NCBI GenBank assembly: GCA_030599445.1
Contig: JAUVOA010000028.1
Span: 1 to 10,619, forward strand
Source: Atribacterota bacterium
Lineage (GTDB): Bacteria; Atribacterota; Phoenicimicrobiia; Phoenicimicrobiales; Phoenicimicrobiaceae
Direction of reading: 5' to 3'
Length of the DNA: 10,619 bases
The position numbers and the translations under genes were made by a program. Below, piece after piece: positions 1 through 5,543 of this stretch (the first letter of the stretch is position 1; each line of letters opens with the position of its first letter). Below the pieces are notes generated by a model. The model worked only from the letters and a program-made list of their open reading frames with translations. It was not told the origin of the DNA and did no database searches.

Positions 1-1
1 G

Positions 2-118
2 GATGCGGTAGAAAAGGTCTTAAGCGAAGGGAAAGTAAGATCCCGTGATTTAGGAGGAAATTCTTCTACTATTGAAGTAGGTGATGAGGTGGTTAAAAAA
101 TTAACACTTTCCCTTTAA
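2..118 (+). CDS. C-terminal fragment of an isocitrate/isopropylmalate dehydrogenase family protein (5' end outside window)
   Basis: The reading frame is open from the window edge and ends at TAA 116-118, giving 38 residues. It contains KVRSRDLGGNSST followed by a short acidic/hydrophobic helix (VGDEVVKKL). The (R)TRDLGG-x-(S/A)(S/T)T ending is typical of the C-terminus of NAD-dependent isocitrate dehydrogenases and of archaeal-type 3-isopropylmalate or homoisocitrate dehydrogenases. These enzymes carry out Mg2+-dependent oxidative decarboxylation of a 2-hydroxyacid in the cytoplasm. The catalytic residues lie upstream of the window, so the substrate cannot be assigned. A terminator follows the stop codon directly, so this gene ends its own transcription unit and is not co-transcribed with trp. 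The family is fairly sure; the exact member is unknown. Confidence 0.65.
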   Translation, partial: DAVEKVLSEGKVRSRDLGGNSSTIEVGDEVVKKLTLSL

Positions 119-150
119 CTGCTTTTTAGTAACTGCTAAAGCGGTTTTTA
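119..150 (+). terminator. Intrinsic terminator after the dehydrogenase gene
   Basis: Arm CTGCTTT (119-125) pairs with AAAGCGG (138-144), with one T-G wobble. Past a TT bulge, AG (128-129) pairs with CT (136-137), and the loop is six nt. The hairpin is followed at once by TTTTTA. It begins one base after the stop codon, as expected for the end of the upstream operon. Confidence 0.8.
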
Positions 151-244
151 TATAACACAGATGTATGTTAGTGTAAAATTTAGTGGGGTAGTTAGATAAA
201 GATAAAGAATGGTAATTTTTTTATTCTAAATTCTGACTTATGAA

Positions 245-266
245 GGGCAGACACAAGGTCTGACCC
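245..266. repeat. Short imperfect palindrome, probable dispersed intergenic repeat
   Basis: GGG-CAGAC (245-252) pairs with GTCTG-A-CCC (258-266), leaving one bulged A, across a short ACAAG spacer. It is not followed by a T-run, so it is not a terminator for either strand in any obvious way. Small palindromes with a GGGCAGAC/GTCTG core are familiar to me as dispersed repeats in environmental genomes, but only one copy is visible here and that identity is an inference. The surrounding 151-342 stretch has no credible ORF on either strand. Confidence 0.4.
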
Positions 267-306
267 TACCATTAATAACTATTTCCCTATATGCTGCACG
301 ATATTT

Positions 307-341
307 TTCACGAGATACGATTCACAAGATACGAGATACGA
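307..341. repeat. Tandem direct repeat, 14-nt unit (two and a half copies)
   Basis: TTCACGAGATACGA (307-320) is followed directly by TTCACAAGATACGA (321-334), which differs at one base, and then by the partial unit GATACGA (335-341). The repeat ends just before the predicted trp promoter. It could be a fragment of a dispersed intergenic repeat or a slipped duplication. No function can be assigned from sequence. Confidence 0.6.
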
Positions 342-342
342 A

Positions 343-371
343 TTAATAGTGCTTGACATCCATGTTATAAT
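343..371 (+). promoter_or_regulatory. Predicted trp operon promoter (extended -10)
   Basis: TGTTATAAT (363-371) matches the extended -10 consensus TGnTATAAT. With a 17-nt spacer the -35 would be TTAATA (343-348), a 4/6 match, which is tolerable when an extended -10 is present. Transcription would begin near 378, about 20 nt before the base of T-box Stem I. A perfect TTGACA at 353-358 lies only 7 nt from TATAAT and cannot pair with it as a standard -35. An inverted repeat ATTGTT-AAA-AACAAT (370-384) overlaps the -10 end and predicted start site. Confidence 0.6.
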
Positions 372-399
372 TGTTAAAAACAATAAATAATTAAAAGCA

Positions 400-662
400 A
401 AGCGTGGGAGAAGTAGCAGATTACAAAATTTTACAGAGAGTCGTTTATGGTGAGAATCGGCAAAGATTTTAAAGGATTTGTGAAATGGACCCACAAGCTT
501 CAGGCTGAAAGGATATAAATAGTCCGAGTAAGTTTTGACGGACTTTTCCACCGTGAAGAGGAAAAGTGTATCGGTGTATAATTAATTTATATTGCCCGTA
601 CTCTTAAAGAGTAGGATTTTCATATTTTTTAAAGTGAAAATCCTATTAGAGTGGCACCACGG
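400..662 (+). promoter_or_regulatory. Trp-specific T-box riboswitch: Stem I, Stem II/pseudoknot, Stem III and first antiterminator
   Basis: Stem I closes with AAGC-GTGGG (400-408) against CCCAC-aa-GCTT (490-500). The specifier loop has the conserved AGAAGTAG face (409-416) opposite TGAAATGGA (481-489), bounded above by CAGATT (417-422) pairing with GATTTG (475-480). The codon in the expected place, followed by a purine, is TGG at 486-488 (Trp). AGAGAG (435-440) is the AG-bulge region. Downstream are hairpin AGTCCG (521-526)/CGGACT (539-544), and an H-type pseudoknot from ACTTTTCC (542-549)/GGAAAAGT (560-567) plus ACCG (550-553)/CGGT (572-575). A perfect 11-bp Stem III follows (612-622/635-645). 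The first T-box core is AGAGTGGCACCACGG (648-662). Its antiterminator pairs AGAG with CTCT (677-680) and ACG (659-661) with CGT (674-676), leaving the seven-nt TGGCACC bulge for the tRNA acceptor end. It should allow trp transcription when tRNA-Trp is uncharged. Confidence 0.95.
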
Positions 663-666
663 AATT

Positions 667-699
667 AACCTTTCGTCTCTTGGAGATGAAAGGTTTTTT
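667..699 (+). terminator. First T-box terminator (alternative to antiterminator 1)
   Basis: AACCTTTCGTCTC (667-679) pairs over 13 bp (one G-T wobble) with GAGATGAAAGGTT (683-695) around a three-nt loop, running into T694-699. The left arm contains the CGTCTCT segment needed by the first antiterminator, so the two folds are mutually exclusive. This is the normal T-box switch. Confidence 0.92.
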
Positions 700-730
700 G
701 TTTATATACCCGTACACTTTATCAAGAGGG

Positions 731-818
731 GTCTAATAGATAATAATTTTAATATTAAATTATATTAATTTGTTAGGCTCAAGCAGGGTGGTACCGCGGA
801 ACTTAACCTTTCGCCCCT
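731..818 (+). promoter_or_regulatory. Second T-box antiterminator module without its own specifier stem
   Basis: A second canonical T-box core, AGGGTGGTACCGCGG, lies at 785-799. Its antiterminator is complete: AGGG (785-788) pairs with CCCT (815-818) and GCG (796-798) with CGC (812-814), leaving the TGGTACC bulge (789-795). Only about 85 nt separate it from the first terminator, which is too short for a Stem I, and no specifier loop or AGAAGTAG-type motif is present there. Instead there is an AU-rich linker hairpin, GTCTAATA (731-738)/TGTTAGGC (771-778), in the place of Stem III. The helices co-vary with those of module 1 (AGAG/CTCT against AGGG/CCCT; ACG/CGT against GCG/CGC), which argues that both are functional. 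The shared GGAA-TTAACCTTTCG segment suggests the modules arose by duplication. Confidence 0.88.
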
Positions 819-857
819 AACATTGCGACAATGTTAACAGGGGCGAAAGGTTTTTTT
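805..857 (+). terminator. Second T-box terminator
   Basis: AACCTTTCGCCCCT (805-818) pairs perfectly with AGGGGCGAAAGGTT (839-852). The stem continues with AACATTG (819-825) against CAATGTT (829-835), interrupted by a small bulge before 839, and is followed by T851-857. It sequesters the CGCCCCT arm of antiterminator 2. It is longer and more GC-rich than terminator 1 and is the last barrier before trpE. Confidence 0.92.
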
Positions 858-902
858 ATTATAAGGTATTTATAAATTCTAAGAGGAGGTGGCTAAGACA
901 AA

Positions 903-2396
903 ATGAAAGATAAAATATATTATCCGGACAAAGAGGAATTTATACAATTGGCCAGTAGAGCGAATATGCTTACAGTATATCGGAAAATTCTTATCGATAC
1001 AGAAACACCAATTAGTATTTTTCAGAAAATGAAGAGTAATAAATTTAGTTATTTGCTGGAGAGTGCAGAGGGAGATGGAAAGTTATCCCGTTATTCCTTT
1101 ATCGGTATTAATCCTTTTTTAGTTTTTCAGAACGAAGGTTTCAAGATTGAGATAATAAAAGAAGATAAGAAAATAGTTCTTTATGAAAATCCTTTACTTT
1201 ATTTACGTAAATTATTTGATAATTTTAAAATAATTCCCATAGAGGGATTACCACGTTTTTTTGGAGGTGGAGTTGGCTACTTTGGTTATGATGTAGTCAG
1301 GTTTATAGAGAAACTGCCTGAGAAAAAAATTATTGACTCCGAAATGCCGGATTGTATTTTAATTTTTACCAGGACAACATTAGTCATTGATCATTTAACT
1401 CATCAGTTGTGGATAATTATAAATAATCCATTAGATGGGCTTTCTAAAGAGGTGGCTTATAATAAGGCGGTGAAAAAGATTGAAAGAATTATAGCTCAGA
1501 TTAAAAAACCATTACCTTTGGAAGAATTGAAAAAGAAGGGTGGAAAAAATAACAGAGGAGACAATAATATATTAAAAAGCAATGTTACGCGAGAAGAATT
1601 TATTGAAAAAGTGAAAAGGGCTAAGGAATATATTTTAGCGGGAGATATTTTCCAGGTAGTGTTATCACAATGTCTTACCAAAAAAACAGGGCTTCATCCA
1701 TTTGAAGTTTATCGTTCTTTGCGGAGTTTGAATCCTTCTCCTTATATGTATTATTTGAATTTTGGTGAAATACAGATAGTCGGAGCATCTCCAGAGCCAC
1801 TGGTTCGTTTGACTGAGGAATTAGCAGAAGTTAAACCTATTGCTGGGACACGCCCAAGGGGGAAGACCGAAATGGAAGATATAGAATTAGAAAAAGAGAT
1901 GTTAAAAGACGAAAAAGAACGGGCAGAGCATACTATGTTGGTAGATTTAGCTCGAAATGATTTAGGTAGAGTTTGTTGTCCTGGAACGGTGAAAGTGAGT
2001 ACTTTTATGAAGGTAGAAAAATTTTCTCATGTAATGCATTTAGTTTCAGAAGTGGAAGGTAAAATTCAACCAGAGAAGGACGCTTTTGATGTGTTAGAGG
2101 CTTGTTTTCCGGCGGGAACAGTTTCAGGGGCACCAAAAGTTCGGGCAATGGAGATTATTGATGAGTTAGAACCTAATTGCAGGGGGCCTTACGCAGGAGC
2201 TGTTGGGTATATCAGTTTTAATCAGAATATGGATACTTGTATTACTATTCGCACCATTATATTTAAGGGGAATCAAGCTTATATTCAGGCAGGAGCTGGC
2301 ATTGTAGCAGATTCAATTCCAGAAATGGAGTATAAAGAAACTTTAAACAAATCTATGGCCTCGCTTAAGGCTATAGAATTGGCAGAGAATTTTTAA
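903..2396 (+). CDS. trpE: Anthranilate synthase component I
   Basis: This 497-residue subunit converts chorismate to anthranilate, using ammonia delivered by TrpG; it commits carbon to tryptophan in the cytoplasm. The N-terminal domain carries LLES (residues 51-54) and SRYSFIG (62-68), the region that binds tryptophan for feedback inhibition. The C-terminal chorismate-binding domain shows PIAGTRPRG, LVDLARNDLGR, HLVSEVEG, PAGTVSGAPKVRAMEII, YAGAVGYI and CITIRT, all intact. A lysine/asparagine-rich linker at about residues 203-223 joins the two. Length is normal for the family. The ATG at 903 follows an excellent ribosome site, AGGAGGT (884-890). Transcription is controlled by the double T-box leader just upstream, so the gene is likely regulated both by tRNA-Trp charging and by tryptophan itself. 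TrpE is preferred over the paralogue PabB because of the LLES motif and the operon. Confidence 0.97.
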   Translation: MKDKIYYPDKEEFIQLASRANMLTVYRKILIDTETPISIFQKMKSNKFSYLLESAEGDGKLSRYSFIGINPFLVFQNEGFKIEIIKEDKKIVLYENPLLYLRKLFDNFKIIPIEGLPRFFGGGVGYFGYDVVRFIEKLPEKKIIDSEMPDCILIFTRTTLVIDHLTHQLWIIINNPLDGLSKEVAYNKAVKKIERIIAQIKKPLPLEELKKKGGKNNRGDNNILKSNVTREEFIEKVKRAKEYILAGDIFQVVLSQCLTKKTGLHPFEVYRSLRSLNPSPYMYYLNFGEIQIVGASPEPLVRLTEELAEVKPIAGTRPRGKTEMEDIELEKEMLKDEKERAEHTMLVDLARNDLGRVCCPGTVKVSTFMKVEKFSHVMHLVSEVEGKIQPEKDAFDVLEACFPAGTVSGAPKVRAMEIIDELEPNCRGPYAGAVGYISFNQNMDTCITIRTIIFKGNQAYIQAGAGIVADSIPEMEYKETLNKSMASLKAIELAENF

Positions 2397-2433
2397 AATG
2401 TGACATTTAGTGCCAGGCACTAAATGTCACATT
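2397..2433. repeat. Perfect palindrome between trpE and trpG (18-bp arms, one-nt centre)
   Basis: AATGTGACATTTAGTGCC (2397-2414) and its exact reverse complement (2416-2433) flank a single A at 2415. It starts on the base after the trpE stop and ends 6 nt before the trpG ribosome site AGGAGGG (2439-2445). No T-run follows on either strand, so it is not a standard intrinsic terminator, although as RNA it would form a very stable hairpin, with a few central bases unpaired to make the loop. The GTGCC/GGCAC core resembles REP-type palindromes that spread through some genomes; that identity is an inference from one copy. Confidence 0.85.
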
Positions 2434-2452
2434 GGCAAAGGAGGGAGTAAGA

Positions 2453-3034
2453 ATGATATTAGTAATTGATAATTATGATTCTTTTACTTATAACTTAGTT
2501 CAATATTTAGGTGAGTTAGGTATGGAAACTGAAGTGTATAGAAATGATGAGATAACCCTAAAGGAAATTGCAAAAAAATCCTTGATTGGAATAGTAATTT
2601 CTCCAGGCCCCTGTACTCCTAAGGAAGCTGGAATTTCGGTAGAAGCAGTTCAAGAACTGGGGAATAAAGTTCCTATTTTGGGAGTTTGTTTGGGGCACCA
2701 ATCTATTGGAGTAGCCTATGGAGGCAGAGTAGTGCCGGCAAAGAAGTTAATGCATGGCAAGACCTCCCCTATTTATCATAACCAAAAGGATCTATATTTA
2801 GGAATAAATAATCCATTTATAGCTGGGCGTTATCATTCTTTGGTTTTAGATCCACTTTCCTTGACTCCCTGTCTTGAAATTACTGCTCGTACAGAAGATG
2901 GCACGATTATGGGAATCCGCCATAAGGAATATCCTGTAGAAGGTGTACAATTTCATCCTGAATCCATTTTAACCTCATCAGGGAAGAATATTTTAAAAAA
3001 TTTTATAACTATCGCTGAAAAATTTAAAAGATAA
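2453..3034 (+). CDS. trpG: Anthranilate synthase component II, glutamine amidotransferase
   Basis: This 193-residue class I glutamine amidotransferase hydrolyses glutamine and passes ammonia to TrpE. The catalytic triad is visible: Cys79 in GVCLGHQSIG, and His168 and Glu170 in VQFHPES. The oxyanion-loop region SPGPCTP (50-56) and the HGKTSP signature (101-106) of anthranilate/aminodeoxychorismate synthases are also present. The ATG at 2453 is chosen because the family starts at MILVIDNYDSFTYN and AGGAGGG (2439-2445) sits at the right distance. An in-frame TTG at 2432 overlaps the end of the upstream palindrome and is unlikely to be used. Such subunits may also serve folate synthesis as PabA; operon position makes TrpG the natural name, but a dual role cannot be excluded. 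Confidence 0.96.
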   Translation: MILVIDNYDSFTYNLVQYLGELGMETEVYRNDEITLKEIAKKSLIGIVISPGPCTPKEAGISVEAVQELGNKVPILGVCLGHQSIGVAYGGRVVPAKKLMHGKTSPIYHNQKDLYLGINNPFIAGRYHSLVLDPLSLTPCLEITARTEDGTIMGIRHKEYPVEGVQFHPESILTSSGKNILKNFITIAEKFKR

Positions 3035-3062
3035 TATTTTCAGAAAGTAAGGAGAGAAGACA

Positions 3063-4079
3063 ATGAATAAAGAGATATTAAATAAGATAGTGACCGGAGA
3101 AAGCTTAAATGAAGAAGAAGCTTATGAAACAATGAATGAAATTATGCTGGGAATAACTACCCCAGCCCAAATTGCTAGTTTCTTAACAGCTTTGCGAGTG
3201 AAAGGAGAGACAGTAGAGGAGATTACCGGATGTGCCCGAGCAATGAGGGAAAATGCTGTCTCTTTAAAAGAAACTTATCCTTTGGCAGTAGATACTTGTG
3301 GTACTGGTGGGGATACTAAAGGGACATTTAATATTTCTACAGTTGCTGCTTTTGTAGTAGCTGGAACAGGGATAATGGTGGCAAAACATGGTAATAGAGG
3401 AGTATCTAGTAAAAGTGGAAGCGCTGATGTTCTGGAGGCACTGGGGATAAATATTAATTTAACTCCTTCTCAAGTTGAAGAGTGTTTGCAAAAACTTGGA
3501 ATTGCTTTTTTCTTTGCGCCTGTCTTTCATCCGGCAATGAAGCATGCAATAGGGCCTCGAAGGGAAATAGGTTTTCGCACCATATTTAATCTGCTTGGTC
3601 CTCTTACAAATCCAGCGGGGGTGAAACAGCAGATATTAGGAGTTTATGATCCCGATATTACTGAATTGATCGCTGGCGTGTTAAAGAGACTTGGCGCTCA
3701 AAATGCGATGGTAGTATGTGGAGAAGGTGGAATAGATGAAATATCTATTACTGGTTTTACAAAGATTACTCAAATTAAAAATAGAGAAATAACGACTTAT
3801 TATATTAAACCAGAGGACTTAGGCCTTTGCAGATATGAATTAAAAGATATTAAAGGAGGAGATGCCAAAGTTAATGCCGAAATTACTTTAAATATCCTAA
3901 GAGGAAAAGATGGTGCTCAACGGCTAATAGTCATTGTTAACGCTGCAGCAGCATTAATAGTAGGGGGTATGGCTAAGGATATGAGAGATGGAATAAAAAT
4001 AGCGGCAGAAACTATTGATTCAGGAGCGGCCTTAAAAAAATTAGAAGGTTTAAGAGAGTATACTAAGAGGTTGATTTGA
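3063..4079 (+). CDS. trpD: Anthranilate phosphoribosyltransferase
   Basis: This enzyme transfers the phosphoribosyl group of PRPP to anthranilate, the second step of the pathway. At 338 residues it is a full-length, unfused family member. An N-terminal helical domain (about 1-70) precedes the phosphoribosyl-binding core. Hallmarks are DTCGTGGD (77-84), the PRPP-binding loop, then FNIST (89-93), KHGNR (108-112) and SSKSGSADVLEALG (115-128), followed by the anthranilate-site segment FHPAMKHAIGPRREIGFRTIFNLLGPLTNPA. ATG 3063 has ribosome site AAGGAGAG (3049-3056) and lies 28 nt after the trpG stop. Its TGA overlaps the start of trpC as TGATG, so the two are probably translationally coupled. Confidence 0.97.
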   Translation: MNKEILNKIVTGESLNEEEAYETMNEIMLGITTPAQIASFLTALRVKGETVEEITGCARAMRENAVSLKETYPLAVDTCGTGGDTKGTFNISTVAAFVVAGTGIMVAKHGNRGVSSKSGSADVLEALGININLTPSQVEECLQKLGIAFFFAPVFHPAMKHAIGPRREIGFRTIFNLLGPLTNPAGVKQQILGVYDPDITELIAGVLKRLGAQNAMVVCGEGGIDEISITGFTKITQIKNREITTYYIKPEDLGLCRYELKDIKGGDAKVNAEITLNILRGKDGAQRLIVIVNAAAALIVGGMAKDMRDGIKIAAETIDSGAALKKLEGLREYTKRLI

Positions 4080-4900
4080 TGAATATGTTAAAAGAGATTA
4101 TAAAACAAAAACATGAGGAAATAAGAAAAGATAAAAAGAATTTTCCTTTTAAATTTTTACTTCAATTGATAGATGAAGGGTTACCCCCTACTCGAGGTTT
4201 TTTTCGAAAACTGAATTCTTCTTCCACTATATCAGTGATTACAGAGCTTAAATTTGCTTCTCCCTCGAAAGGAATAATCAGCGATAAGAAAAAAAATTTA
4301 GAAAAAATTATTCAAATTTACACAGCAAATGGGGCTTCAGCTATTTCAGTTTTAACTGAAAGAAAATTTTTCAAGGGAGACCCGAATTACATTCGACAAG
4401 CAAAAAGAGTAACTAATTTACCAATTTTACGAAAAGATTTTATTTTAGATGAATATCAAATTTTTCAGTCTCGTTATTTGGGGGCAGATGCCATATTGCT
4501 TATTGCTCACCTTTTAGATGAACCGACTTTAATACGTTTTCAAAAGATAGCTTCTTCTTTAGGGATTGATTGTTTAGTGGAAGTGCATAATAAAGAAGAG
4601 CTAATAAAAGCTACAACAGCTGGGTCAAAGATTATAGGAATTAATAATCGCAATTTAACGGATTTTTCTATTGATTTATCGGTTACAACCAGGTTGAGTT
4701 ATCTGGTACCTCAGGATTGTTTATTGGTTAGCGAAAGTGGGATCAAACGTCACGAAGATATAAAAAGGTTAAGTCTATGTGGAATAGATGCGATATTAGT
4801 TGGAGAGACTTTGATGACTGCTCACAACCCTGGCGATAAATTGCAAAAGCTGACAGGAGTAGAAAAAAAGAAAAGGGAAAAGCAAATATATGTTGGTTAA
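4079..4900 (+). CDS. trpC: Indole-3-glycerol phosphate synthase
   Basis: This TIM-barrel enzyme closes the indole ring, converting CdRP to indole-3-glycerol phosphate with loss of CO2. Signatures in order are ITELKFASPSKG (Lys58), ISVLTERKFFKG (Glu94), LRKDFILDEYQ (Lys119, the position of the general acid), GADAILLIA, LVEVHNKEE, GINNRNLTDF, VSESGI and ILVGETLM. The length of 273 residues is normal. ATG 4079 shares one base with the trpD stop and is preferred over the in-frame TTG at 4076; a second ATG at 4085 is also possible. The last codons (GTT GGT TAA) overlap the start of trpF by 11 nt. The lysine-rich tail KKKREKQIYVG lies beyond the conserved barrel. Confidence 0.96.
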   Translation: MNMLKEIIKQKHEEIRKDKKNFPFKFLLQLIDEGLPPTRGFFRKLNSSSTISVITELKFASPSKGIISDKKKNLEKIIQIYTANGASAISVLTERKFFKGDPNYIRQAKRVTNLPILRKDFILDEYQIFQSRYLGADAILLIAHLLDEPTLIRFQKIASSLGIDCLVEVHNKEELIKATTAGSKIIGINNRNLTDFSIDLSVTTRLSYLVPQDCLLVSESGIKRHEDIKRLSLCGIDAILVGETLMTAHNPGDKLQKLTGVEKKKREKQIYVG

Positions 4901-5543
4901 AATTTGTGGAATAAAAGATATAAAGAATGCCTTGGTGGCAGTGGAAAATGGGGCAGATGCTTTAGGTTTTGTTTTTGCTCCGAGTTCCCGACAGCTTACC
5001 CCAAAGAAGGCAAAAAAAATTATGGATACTATTCCTGCGGACGTGTTACGAGTGGGGGTTTTTGTGGATGCTCCAATTTCTTTAGTAAAGGAAATTGCAG
5101 AATATTGCGCCTTAACGATTCTTCAATTACATGGTAACGAAAGCGTAGATTACTGTCGACAATTTAAAAAGCCAGTAATAAAAGCAATTAGAGTAGGAGA
5201 GAGGGGAAATTTTTATCCTGCCCCGGAACTATATAAGAAAACGGTGAAGGCCTTTTTAGCAGATACATATCAACCACACAAAAGTGGAGGGACCGGGTTA
5301 TCCTTTCCCTGGAGAGAGGTGGATAATATTAGAAAATATGGTCCGGTAATTTTGGCTGGAGGTCTTAACTCATACAATGTTTATCAAGCCCTTAACATTG
5401 CCAGGCCTGATGGAGTAGATGTAAGTAGTGGAGTAGAAACAGATGGTCGTAAAGATAGTAAAAAAATAAAAAGGTTTATCAAGGAAGTAAAGAGGTGGGA
5501 AAATGAGAAAGATATTACCCGATCAAAGAGGATATTTCGCTGA
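4890..5543 (+). CDS. trpF: Phosphoribosylanthranilate isomerase
   Basis: This TIM-barrel enzyme carries out the Amadori rearrangement of phosphoribosylanthranilate to CdRP. Acid-base residues are present: Cys6 in VKICGIKD and Asp125 in AFLADTYQ. Other signatures are GFVFAPSSRQLT, LQLHGNE, SGGTGLSFPW (phosphate binding), ILAGGLN and GVDVSSGVETDGRKD. It is unfused and 217 residues long, slightly longer than most family members. The conserved end is around residue 200, and a charged tail (about residues 201-217) follows, most of it encoded within the first 41 nt of trpB in another frame. ATG 4890 is preceded by AAAGGGAA (4872-4879) and overlaps the end of trpC. Confidence 0.95.
   Translation: MLVKICGIKDIKNALVAVENGADALGFVFAPSSRQLTPKKAKKIMDTIPADVLRVGVFVDAPISLVKEIAEYCALTILQLHGNESVDYCRQFKKPVIKAIRVGERGNFYPAPELYKKTVKAFLADTYQPHKSGGTGLSFPWREVDNIRKYGPVILAGGLNSYNVYQALNIARPDGVDVSSGVETDGRKDSKKIKRFIKEVKRWENEKDITRSKRIFR

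Noticed and set aside
307..341. Possible CRISPR-like array
   Set aside because: The 14-nt units are directly adjacent, with no spacers, too short and only two and a half copies; no cas genes are present.
353..371. TTGACA with TATAAT as a standard -35/-10 pair for trp
   Set aside because: The spacer is only 7 nt, far from the usual 16-18. The extended -10 explains the promoter better.
485..490. Alternative specifier codons AUG (485-487) or GAC (488-490) in the T-box
   Set aside because: UGG at 486-488 is the frame followed by an unpaired purine before the CCCAC helix, and it matches the tryptophan operon downstream.
279..551. 90-codon ORF on the - strand
   Set aside because: It lies across the promoter and the structured T-box leader, has no recognisable domain, and its sequence is explained by the RNA helices on the + strand.
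2397..2433. Intrinsic terminator or attenuator after trpE
   Set aside because: The hairpin is strong, but neither strand has a T-run after it, and the same operon clearly continues with trpG.
2432..2452. Upstream TTG start for trpG adding seven residues
   Set aside because: The TTG overlaps the palindrome arm, and the extra residues would be encoded by the ribosome site itself. The conserved family start MILVIDNYDSF is at 2453.
4904..5137. 77-codon + strand ORF inside trpF
   Set aside because: It is a frame shadow of trpF, cysteine- and glycine-rich without family resemblance, and trpF is fully explained.
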